From Bacteroidales bacterium (lineage in GTDB: Bacteria; Bacteroidota; Bacteroidia; Bacteroidales; FEN-979): 7,742 nucleotides of DNA. Shown in pieces: positions 1 to 6,573 of this stretch. The notes beneath the pieces are model-generated. The model saw nothing but the letters and a program-made list of their open reading frames with translations, was not told the origin of the DNA and searched no databases. Where the stretch lies: positions 1-7,742 of the forward strand of contig JAFGNY010000060.1 of the NCBI GenBank assembly GCA_016926765.1. Direction: 5' to 3'. Position 1 is the first letter of the stretch. Every line of letters starts with the position of its first letter. The translations under genes and the position numbers were made by a program.

Positions 1-1433
1 AGCGCCACAAAGGCGGAGATCAATACCGCCCCTGCCACCACCAGAGCAAACTCCCTGAACAGCCGTCCGGCCAATCCTTCGAGAAACATGACAGGCAGGA
101 ACACCGCAGCCAAAGTTATGGTAGTGGAGATCACGGCAAAATAGATCTCTTTCATCCCTTTGAAAGCAGCTTCCATAGGGCTCATCCCGATATCGATCTT
201 GGTGTAGATATTTTCCAGCACCAGGATGGCGTCATCACACACCAATCCGATAGCCAGAACCATTCCCAACAGGGAGAGCACATTGATCGATAATCCGAAG
301 ATCGCCATCAGGGCAAACGTTCCGATCAGCGAAACCGGAATCGTAACCACCGGAATCAGTGTCGAACGCCAGTCCCTCAGGAAAAAGAATATGATCAGAA
401 TGACCAGACAAAGGGAAAGGATGATGGTTTGCTTGACATCTTTGATGGCATTGCGTTCAAAGGTGGTAAAGTCGTAACCCATGATCACCTCGTAATCAGC
501 CGGAATACTCTTTTTCAGTTGATCCATCCGGGCATAGACTTCATCGGCGATGCGGATGTTGTTGGCCCCATGCTGTGGAATCACACCAAGGAGGATCACA
601 TCCTGCCCACTCATCCTGGTGGTCGAACGGTCATTTTCGGGATAGAGTTCCGCGTGACCTACATCGGAGATCCGGATGATGCTTCCGTCCTCCTGGCGGA
701 TGATCAGGTCGTTGAAATCTTCCGGTGTCTCAAGAAGTCCGAGTGTGCGGATGGAAAGCTCGGTCAGATTTCCCTCCACGCGCCCCGAGGGTTTTTCGAT
801 GTTCTCGCGGTTCACCGCTTTTTTAACATCTACCGAGGTGATCCCGGTTGCCGACATCCTGGCAGGATCCAGCCATAGCCTCATCGAATATTTTTTCTCT
901 CCATAAACCCTCACCTCCCCTACGCCATCGATGGTCTGCAACCGGTCTTTGAACAGGTTCTCCGCTACGTCATTCACCTCCATGATGTTTTTGGTATTGC
1001 TCTTCAGGATTACCAGGATGATTGGCGTGGTGTTGGCGCTTTGTTTCTCTACAACCGGAGGCTCGATATCTTTGGGTAAAAGCCGGAGGGTTTTTGAGAC
1101 CCGGTCGCGTACGTCGTTCGTTCCGGCATCCATATCCACATTCAGATTGAATTCGACAGTGATCAAACTCGATTGCTCTGTGGATACGGAGGTGATCGAA
1201 CGGATGCCTTCGATCCCGTTGATCGCCTCTTCCAACGGATCGGTGATCTGCGCACGGATGATGTCGGCATTGGCGCCTGTGTAAATAGTAGTCACTGTGA
1301 CCAGAGGGGGATCCATCTCAGGAAATTCCCTGACACCCAGGTACCGGTAACCCACAAAACCAAAGATGACGATGGCCAGGGTCATCACCAAGGTCAATAC
1401 AGGTCGTTTGATACTGACTTCCGAGAGGCTCAT
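1..1433 (-). CDS. RND efflux pump, inner-membrane transporter (HAE1/AcrB-like), 3' part outside the window
   Basis: Proton-driven inner-membrane subunit of a tripartite efflux system that would pass hydrophobic compounds through the adaptor encoded just upstream to an outer-membrane channel. The 477 visible residues match the first half of an AcrB-type protein (family length about 1,030). A first membrane helix at about 11-30 is followed by a DPP motif (41-43) at the start of the porter domain (about 30-335), then helices from about 336. Helix TM4 carries AIGLVCDDAILVLENIY (394-410), with the proton-relay pair D400/D401 equivalent to AcrB D407/D408. This paired-Asp form fits the HAE1 multidrug branch better than the heavy-metal CusA branch. 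The ATG lies one base after the adaptor stop (TAAgATG), indicating translational coupling. Substrate cannot be told from sequence. The residue before the Asp pair is Cys399, where Val is usual. Family call is very secure. Confidence 0.96.
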   Translation of the reverse strand, partial: MSLSEVSIKRPVLTLVMTLAIVIFGFVGYRYLGVREFPEMDPPLVTVTTIYTGANADIIRAQITDPLEEAINGIEGIRSITSVSTEQSSLITVEFNLNVDMDAGTNDVRDRVSKTLRLLPKDIEPPVVEKQSANTTPIILVILKSNTKNIMEVNDVAENLFKDRLQTIDGVGEVRVYGEKKYSMRLWLDPARMSATGITSVDVKKAVNRENIEKPSGRVEGNLTELSIRTLGLLETPEDFNDLIIRQEDGSIIRISDVGHAELYPENDRSTTRMSGQDVILLGVIPQHGANNIRIADEVYARMDQLKKSIPADYEVIMGYDFTTFERNAIKDVKQTIILSLCLVILIIFFFLRDWRSTLIPVVTIPVSLIGTFALMAIFGLSINVLSLLGMVLAIGLVCDDAILVLENIYTKIDIGMSPMEAAFKGMKEIYFAVISTTITLAAVFLPVMFLEGLAGRLFREFALVVAGAVLISAFVA

Positions 1434-1434
1434 C

Positions 1435-2496
1435 TTACCGGATGTTTTGTATGGCAACAGGAATGCCAGGCCTGACCCGGAGCAGATTCGTCGTGATGAG
1501 GGTATCCCCGGGAACCAGGTTTTCCAGGATCTGAACCGCTTCAGCCGTCCTTTCCCCGGTCTTCACATGAATATTCACCGCTTTCCCGTCCTTCACCACA
1601 AAAACGGAATAGCCCTCCTGGGAAGGGATCAGGGCCTGGGTGGGTACAAAGAGCGAGGCTTCGCCAGATTGCAGCTGGAGGCCGACCTTCACCGAAGTGC
1701 CGGGGATCAGTTTTACCCCGGGATTCCTGAGGAGGGCCTGAACCTTAAGGGTGCGCGTTTTGTCATCGACTGCCGGCTCAGAAGCTTGCACAACGGCAGA
1801 ATAGACATCCGGAGAGTGATCGGTACTGATTGTCACCTTCTGTCCGGGATAGATCTCCCCAGCATAGCGTTGAGGCACGGCGAAAACGATCTTCAGAAGC
1901 AGGACATCCTGCAAATCAGCCAATGGAACATCAGGGGAGACCCAGGCCCCTTCGCTCACCGACCGCAGCCCGATCTTTCCGCTGAAAGGGGCGCGGATCT
2001 CCGTCTTGGAGAGCTCCACATCCAGCGTGGCAATCTGCGCCTGCAATGTCTTTAGCCGGTTGGCCGCTTCATCGTATCTCTCCTGGCTGATCCCTCCTTT
2101 ATCAAGCAGGGCATGTTCGCGTTTTTCATTGGCCGCAGCCAACTCTTCCTCCACTTTGAGGGTGTTGATCTCTGCCCGGATATCACTGTCATCCAGTTTG
2201 AAAAGCAATTGTCCTTTTTTAACGAACGTGCCTTCTTCCATGTAGATGTCCGAAACTTTTTTACTGATCTCACTGACGATGCTGACGCTTTCATTCGCCG
2301 TTAATGTTCCGATGGTCCCGATCTTCTCAGTCACAGAGGTATCCCTCACGAGGTAAACATCAACCGGTAACGCACTCTGCTGAATTGAACGGGAAGTCTC
2401 CTTCTTTTTCTCGTTGCAACGGACAAACTTGAATACGGTCAGAAAAATCAGTAAAAGAAGAAACAACGAAATGACCAAAATCTTTTTGATGGACAT
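1435..2496 (-). CDS. RND efflux periplasmic adaptor (membrane-fusion protein, HlyD/AcrA family)
   Basis: Periplasmic adaptor linking the RND pump encoded directly downstream to an outer-membrane channel. The 353 residues are typical of the MdtA/MexE-like group. Residues 5-24 form a single N-terminal hydrophobic segment, an uncleaved anchor or signal. The first lipoyl half is at about 64-101 and a short alpha-hairpin at about 104-165, with a break at DKGGISQERYDEA (132-144). The second lipoyl half starts at IRAPFSGKIGLR (167-178). The beta-barrel covers about 199-275 and includes DDKTRTLKVQALLRN (244-258), followed by the membrane-proximal domain with VPTQALI (284-290). The ATG at 2496 is preferred because it is the first Met and directly precedes the basic-hydrophobic leader. 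It is the first gene of the visible operon, with a candidate promoter 28 bases upstream. Cys27 follows the hydrophobic stretch but without a proper lipobox. Confidence 0.95.
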   Translation of the reverse strand: MSIKKILVISLFLLLLIFLTVFKFVRCNEKKKETSRSIQQSALPVDVYLVRDTSVTEKIGTIGTLTANESVSIVSEISKKVSDIYMEEGTFVKKGQLLFKLDDSDIRAEINTLKVEEELAAANEKREHALLDKGGISQERYDEAANRLKTLQAQIATLDVELSKTEIRAPFSGKIGLRSVSEGAWVSPDVPLADLQDVLLLKIVFAVPQRYAGEIYPGQKVTISTDHSPDVYSAVVQASEPAVDDKTRTLKVQALLRNPGVKLIPGTSVKVGLQLQSGEASLFVPTQALIPSQEGYSVFVVKDGKAVNIHVKTGERTAEAVQILENLVPGDTLITTNLLRVRPGIPVAIQNIR

Positions 2497-2523
2497 AGTG
2501 TCTGATTAGTTGATGAACCTATA

Positions 2524-2554
2524 CAAAGTTGCAATTTCTATTTTAATCTCCAAA
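2524..2554 (-). promoter_or_regulatory. Candidate Bacteroidetes-type promoter for the RND efflux operon
   Basis: On the minus strand, TTTG (2554-2551) is separated by exactly 19 bases from CAACTTTG (2531-2524). The known Bacteroides consensus is TTTG, about 19-21 bases, then TAnnTTTG. The match is complete apart from C for T at the first position of the -7 element. Transcription would begin around 2518, leaving a leader of about 20 bases before the adaptor ATG at 2496. This is a pattern match only; no operator was recognised beside it. Confidence 0.5.
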
Positions 2555-2595
2555 ATCTTCACGGCCGAAAAGAAAAATTATGAGCAAATGTTCAT

Positions 2596-2603
2596 TATCT
2601 TTG
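2596..2603 (+). promoter_or_regulatory. Candidate -7 element (TATCTTTG) for the ZIP transporter gene
   Basis: TATCTTTG matches the Bacteroidetes -7 consensus TAnnTTTG exactly and lies 34 bases before the ATG at 2638. No TTTG is found at the expected -33 position (the local sequence is A-rich), so the call rests on one half of the promoter. A start site near 2610 would fall before or over the alternative TTG codon at 2614, consistent with choosing the ATG at 2638 as the translation start. Confidence 0.4.
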
Positions 2604-2637
2604 CTGCCATTTTTTGCTCTTACACCATAAAATCCAT

Positions 2638-3381
2638 ATGGAACTCATTTATATCCTTATCGCTCTGTTTTTCGGAAGCGTCGGCAGCGTTGCTCTTGCG
2701 GGGATTTTACTGACCCTCCGCCAGGAAAAACTGGAAAGCGTTTCAACCTATTTAATGTATCTCGCCGGGGGAACCCTGATCGGGGCAACTTTTCTCGGAA
2801 TGATCCCAAAAGCCATCAGCATGACCAACCCCCGATTTGTGCTTCAGGCCATTCTTATCGGGATCCTGTTGTTTTTTATTCTGGAGAAGGCCATTTTATG
2901 GCGTACCTGCCGAAACAAAGAGTGTGAACGGCATCTGCATGCAGCGGCGCCGATTATTCTGATTGGAGACGCCTTTCATAATGCCATCGACGGAATTGTG
3001 ATCGCTGCTTCCTTTCTGACTTCGACTGAACTGGGTATTTTTGTCACACTATCGGTTATTCTGCATGAGATCCCCCAGGAGCTTGGAGATTTCGGTATTC
3101 TGATCAAGGGCGGCCTTTCCAAGAGAAAAGCTTTCTGGTTCAACGTTTTATCGGGCAGTACCGCCATCGTTTTCGGGGTGGTAGCCTATTACACCCTCGA
3201 ATCTCTCCAGAGCTGGATCCCTTATACACTCGCCTTCTCGGCAGCCAGCTTTCTCTATATTGCGATGGCTGACCTGATCCCTGAAATGCACCGGAAAACC
3301 ACTCTGAAGGATTCACTCAGCCAGATTTTCCTCATCATCCTGGGAATCGCGATCATGTACTCCATCATCCTGTTTAAATAA
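2638..3381 (+). CDS. ZIP-family divalent metal transporter
   Basis: Inner-membrane permease that brings divalent metal ions, most likely zinc, into the cytoplasm. With the ATG at 2638 it has 247 residues and about eight hydrophobic helices, the normal ZIP size. The two signature helices carry HNAIDG (114-119) and HEIPQELGDF (143-152), which correspond to the binuclear metal site of ZIP proteins. A further conserved acid is E216 in ADLIPEMH (211-218). The HNxxDG/HEIPxE pattern is closer to the LIV-1/ZIP4 style than to ZupT (inference from motif shape). The variable loop before the HNAIDG helix is short and carries C91, C96, H99 and H101, possible metal ligands. An in-frame TTG at 2614 would add eight polar residues before the first helix and is unlikely to be the start. 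A methyltransferase follows 32 bases downstream, probably in the same operon. Exact metal is uncertain. Confidence 0.93.
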   Translation: MELIYILIALFFGSVGSVALAGILLTLRQEKLESVSTYLMYLAGGTLIGATFLGMIPKAISMTNPRFVLQAILIGILLFFILEKAILWRTCRNKECERHLHAAAPIILIGDAFHNAIDGIVIAASFLTSTELGIFVTLSVILHEIPQELGDFGILIKGGLSKRKAFWFNVLSGSTAIVFGVVAYYTLESLQSWIPYTLAFSAASFLYIAMADLIPEMHRKTTLKDSLSQIFLIILGIAIMYSIILFK

Positions 3382-3413
3382 TCCTGAAAGCTTTTTAAAA
3401 CCAAAAATCTTCT

Positions 3414-4073
3414 ATGAGTCCACAGAAACTTTACCCTGAATCCGGTGTCGAACTGACTCCATTTCTGGCCCGGTATTATGATCAGATACTGAATATCGGA
3501 TCCGTCGGAAAATACGGCCGGTTCATTCACAAGGCGATTCAGGATACCGGTATCCGGCCAGGTGATACCATCATTGACCTGGGTTGCGGCACTGGCCGGA
3601 ATGCCGCACTGATGCTGCCCAATCTCGGGGAAGCAGGAAAAGTCACAGGAGTAGACCTCTCTCCCATCATGCAACAGCAGTTTGAACGTCGATTTGCCGG
3701 GGAGGAACGGGCTCGGTTTTTTAAACACCGGATTGATATCCCGTTTGACCTGGGGGAAAAGGCCGATATCATCTTTATCAGCTTCGTGATCCATGGATTC
3801 CCTCATGAGGTGCGGGAGGCGATTTTATCCAATGTCAGAAACAACCTGAAACCAAAGGGAGTTTTTGTCATTCTGGATTATGCCGAATTCGATCTGCAGA
3901 AGATGCCATGGCTGCACCGGTCAATTTTCAAGCTGTTCGAGTGCCCCTATGCATTCGATTTTATCGAACGGGACTGGAAGAAAATCCTCTCTGAGAAAGG
4001 ATTTGAAACCACTTTCGAAGAGTTCTATTTCTGGAATTATATCCGGTTACTGAAAAGCAGGTCACTTCAGTAA
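3414..4073 (+). CDS. Class I SAM-dependent methyltransferase, substrate unknown
   Basis: A 219-residue soluble methyltransferase with a Rossmann-like SAM-binding core. Motif I is IDLGCGTGRN (54-63), the acidic residue that binds the SAM ribose is D81 in GVDLS (79-83), and the post-core LKPKG turn is at 145-149. Residues around 122-138 (SFVIHGFPHEVREAIL) and the C-terminal FECPYAFDFIERDW stretch (175-188) suggest a distinct subgroup of UbiE-like/type 11 enzymes. No substrate domain or membrane helix is recognisable, so the methyl acceptor cannot be named. It begins 32 bases after the ZIP transporter stop with no obvious promoter between, so co-transcription is likely. Its last 12 bases overlap the 3' end of the convergent TonB receptor gene. 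No sign of truncation. Confidence 0.9.
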   Translation: MSPQKLYPESGVELTPFLARYYDQILNIGSVGKYGRFIHKAIQDTGIRPGDTIIDLGCGTGRNAALMLPNLGEAGKVTGVDLSPIMQQQFERRFAGEERARFFKHRIDIPFDLGEKADIIFISFVIHGFPHEVREAILSNVRNNLKPKGVFVILDYAEFDLQKMPWLHRSIFKLFECPYAFDFIERDWKKILSEKGFETTFEEFYFWNYIRLLKSRSLQ

Positions 4074-6437
4074 ATTCCCGAAGGAGATCCCCGCGTAAAG
4101 CGTCCGGGGCAGTCCAGGCCCATAGATATATCCCGGATCACGGTCGATCCCCCGGTCGAAATCCTTCTGGTAACTGTTCAGGATGTTCTTCATTCCCGCA
4201 TAGATCTGCAACGAAGTGCCATTCAATGGAATAGTATAGCTCAGTTTGACTGCCCAATCGAAAAAGTCACCTGAAGTGCGCAGCTCCCCGGTTTCGGGAT
4301 CGGCCTGATCGGGTCCGAAATAGGGGACCAGCATGGGGCCGGTATAATTCAGAGTGGATGAGATCCCGAATTGTTGCATGGGAGTCCATTCGAACGTAAG
4401 GTAGCCATAAGCGTCTGGTGTCCTCAGAAAACGTTTCTCCCCGAACTCCTGTATCTCCTCGTACCGGCTTTGCTGCCAGGTCAGGCCCGAGGTGATGGTC
4501 ATCCGGGGCGCCAGCGCTACATTCACCTCAAGTGTCCCTCCCGCAACGAAAGCTCCGCTGGAGGCATTTTCCCGGATGTAGAGAACAGTGCCGGCCGAAT
4601 CCGGGGGGTTGAATTCCATCGTAAAGGGATTCACGAGCAAGGTATAGAAACCTTCCAGCCGGATATCCAGGCCCACCTTCCCCACCATTCTGGTAAAACC
4701 AAGGGAAGCCATGATACTGTGACTGGTTTCCTGTTTCAAATCCGGATCATTGACATGGATTACCCGGCGGGAACCTGAAGACTCGATATGCAGGTCCTCG
4801 TCAAAGATCTGGGGAGCCCGGTATCCCTGGCTGTAACTGATCCGCCCCTGTAACGATGGGGTGATGTTGACCAGCAACCCGATTCTGGGAACCAGAACCA
4901 GATTCTGGTTAGTGAGGGTCATCTCTTCATGATCCCAGATGCTGTAATGGTCGAGCCTCAGTCCGGCCGAAAAGGTCATGATCTTCCATTTCAGTTCATA
5001 CTGGGCAAAAGCGCCTATAGTATTCATGATCTGGTTAGCCAATTGGGTATTGCCTACATGAGGGACAGATATAACCGAATCATTCACAATGATGGCATTG
5101 TCAATATCGGGATACCCCAATTTGGTATCTTTCAGGATGCTCCCCTGATCGTCAATCCCGGTAATGAGGCTTGATTTGCCGAATTTTGCCAGGTATTGGA
5201 CGCCCGCAGCCCAGTTGAACTGGGTCGTATGTCCGTAATCCTTCAGAGATTGATTGGCGCCGTAATAAGAGTCGCGGTTTACATATTGTCCCGACGCGTA
5301 AACCGATAAGACATCGGCTTCCCGGAAATAGCTGTCGAGAGCCACTCCGCCATTGAGGAACGTATGCTCCACCGCTTCCGCAATATTGGCTTCGTGAGGC
5401 AATACATCAAACTGGTCTCCTCCCCGGCGCTTCTCATGGATGGCGAAGAAGTCGGCCGTCAGCTTGCTACGCTCCCCAAACCGGTGGTACAACCGGGTTC
5501 CGGCAGTAAGGTTTTTCAGCAAGGCGAGTTCGGAATAGCTATCGTCATTGACATCAAAAGGCTGGCGGTTCCGGTAGAACGCAAAGAGATTCAGACCGGA
5601 TTTCTGATCGCCCGAAACCACCGATCCATTCATGTTGACGGTAAAGTCCATAGCAGGAGTACCGGAGTCCTTCAATCCAAGTCCGATGGCCCCGGAACCT
5701 ACTCCGAACTCATAAGAGTTCTTTACCGGCTCCTGCAGGATCAGGTTGATCGTTCCGGCGATGGCATTGGAGCCATACAGAACCGATCCGCCTCCTTTGA
5801 CGACCTCCACCCGTTTAATCATGTTGGCCGGGATCATCTCCAGTCCGTATACTGCCGCCAGTCCTCCGAATACCGGCCGACCATCGATCAGGATCTGGGA
5901 ATAAGCGCCCTCCATCCCGTTCATCCGAACCTGGTTGAAGCCGCAGTTCTGGCAATCGTTTTCCATGCGGAGGCCCGGACTGAAGTTCAATCCTTCACTG
6001 AGGGTGACCGATTGGGTAGTGGAAAAGAGTTTCGGAGAGAGAGTATTGACCAGAACAACGGATTCTTTGCGGCTTTTTGTACGCTTGTCACCAGTCACTA
6101 TCACCTCCTCCAATCCCAAGGCATCTTCCTGTAAACTGAAATTGACCTCTTTGGTCTGCCGTTCATGGATCATTACCTCTTTGTCCTGAGATGCATATCC
6201 CAGAAATTGCGCCCGGATGGTGTGTTTACCAACAGGAAGGTTGATCAGCTGGAAATGCCCCGTTTCATCTGTGGTGGTCCCGATGCTGGTGCCTTTCACC
6301 AGGATGGTGACAAAGGGGAGGTGTGTCTCCCCGCATTTTACATGGCCTACGATGTTGGCATCGGTTTTTTTCTCCTGGCCAATGCCGGAGAGGGAGATCC
6401 CGATAAACCCGAGAAGTAGTACTAACTGAATTCTCAT
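4062..6437 (-). CDS. TonB-dependent outer-membrane receptor with N-terminal CarboxypepD_reg-like domain
   Basis: Outer-membrane active transporter energised by TonB-ExbBD. The 791 residues begin with a signal peptide (about 1-20). A carboxypeptidase-regulatory-like domain, typical of Bacteroidota receptors, covers about 27-105 and includes VKGTSIGTTTDETGHFQL (47-64). A TonB-box-like EEVIVTG (110-116) follows. The plug (about 125-235) has NDCQNCGFNQVRMNGMEG (160-177), ILIDGRP (182-188) and YGSNAIAGTINL (221-232). The barrel runs to the C-terminus, where NILNSYQKDFDRGIDRDPGY precedes a final strand ending in GISF plus five residues. There is no SusD partner gene, so this is a stand-alone receptor of the CirA/FepA style rather than a glycan SusC. 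The neighbouring His-rich protein and ZIP permease suggest a metal or metal-chelate substrate, but this is inferred from context. The ATG at 6437 directly gives the signal peptide. Confidence 0.95.
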   Translation of the reverse strand: MRIQLVLLLGFIGISLSGIGQEKKTDANIVGHVKCGETHLPFVTILVKGTSIGTTTDETGHFQLINLPVGKHTIRAQFLGYASQDKEVMIHERQTKEVNFSLQEDALGLEEVIVTGDKRTKSRKESVVLVNTLSPKLFSTTQSVTLSEGLNFSPGLRMENDCQNCGFNQVRMNGMEGAYSQILIDGRPVFGGLAAVYGLEMIPANMIKRVEVVKGGGSVLYGSNAIAGTINLILQEPVKNSYEFGVGSGAIGLGLKDSGTPAMDFTVNMNGSVVSGDQKSGLNLFAFYRNRQPFDVNDDSYSELALLKNLTAGTRLYHRFGERSKLTADFFAIHEKRRGGDQFDVLPHEANIAEAVEHTFLNGGVALDSYFREADVLSVYASGQYVNRDSYYGANQSLKDYGHTTQFNWAAGVQYLAKFGKSSLITGIDDQGSILKDTKLGYPDIDNAIIVNDSVISVPHVGNTQLANQIMNTIGAFAQYELKWKIMTFSAGLRLDHYSIWDHEEMTLTNQNLVLVPRIGLLVNITPSLQGRISYSQGYRAPQIFDEDLHIESSGSRRVIHVNDPDLKQETSHSIMASLGFTRMVGKVGLDIRLEGFYTLLVNPFTMEFNPPDSAGTVLYIRENASSGAFVAGGTLEVNVALAPRMTITSGLTWQQSRYEEIQEFGEKRFLRTPDAYGYLTFEWTPMQQFGISSTLNYTGPMLVPYFGPDQADPETGELRTSGDFFDWAVKLSYTIPLNGTSLQIYAGMKNILNSYQKDFDRGIDRDPGYIYGPGLPRTLYAGISFGNLLK

Positions 6438-6443
6438 AATACT

Positions 6444-6454
6444 TTATCTGATAA
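6444..6454. promoter_or_regulatory. 11-bp palindrome immediately upstream of the TonB receptor start
   Basis: TTATC-T-GATAA is a perfect palindrome about a central base. It ends 6 bases before the receptor ATG, and flanking ACT/AGT extends the symmetry with one base offset. The position would suit an operator or a leader element controlling receptor synthesis. The arms are only 5 bases and AT-rich, so chance occurrence is quite possible. No known regulator site was recognised. Confidence 0.25.
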
Positions 6455-6461
6455 GTAGAAC

Positions 6462-6507
6462 TCTTCGCGTCTTCGCGGTTAATATGTTCACCGCTAAGGC
6501 GCTAAGG
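6462..6507. repeat. Compact inverted repeat made of tandem octamers
   Basis: The left arm contains two perfect copies of TCTTCGCG (6462-6469, 6470-6477) followed by GTTAA. The right arm contains two perfect copies of CGCTAAGG (6492-6499, 6500-6507) preceded by TTCAC. The arms (6462-6482 and 6487-6507) are complementary at 16 of 21 positions, with a loop of about 4 bases. Four of the five mismatches recur every four bases, reflecting the octamer units. It lies between the His-rich protein gene and the TonB receptor gene, inside a probable transcript, where it could fold as an RNA hairpin. Similar octamer-based sequences occur as dispersed intergenic repeats in several bacterial phyla (recalled, not searched). 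No transposase or flanking target duplication is visible. Confidence 0.75.
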
Positions 6508-6573
6508 TTCTAATACACTGAAAAATTGTACAAAATGGATTTTCCGGGGAAGCAGAGGTCCCGGAGCCGGGAA

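Noticed and set aside
1366..2055. Open frame of 229 codons on the plus strand opposite the efflux adaptor gene
   Set aside because: It is antisense to a well-supported adaptor, and its translation is rich in Arg, His, Gly and Pro with no recognisable domain, typical of a shadow frame.
2413..2424. Cys27 of the adaptor (FVRC) as a lipoprotein anchor
   Set aside because: The residues before it do not form a lipobox: Arg sits directly before the Cys and small residues are missing.
3255..3806. Open frame of 183 codons on the minus strand across the ZIP/methyltransferase junction
   Set aside because: It overlaps two convincing genes on the opposite strand and shows no family features.
5364..6134. 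Open frame of 256 codons on the plus strand opposite the TonB receptor
   Set aside because: It lies wholly inside the receptor gene on the other strand, has no domain or plausible start context, and mirrors the plug-coding region.
6559..6572. Small GC hairpin (TCCCG-GAGC-CGGGA) next to the stop of the His-rich protein gene as a terminator
   Set aside because: The stem has only five pairs, it has no T-run on the minus-strand side, and it sits just after the stop in GC-rich sequence.
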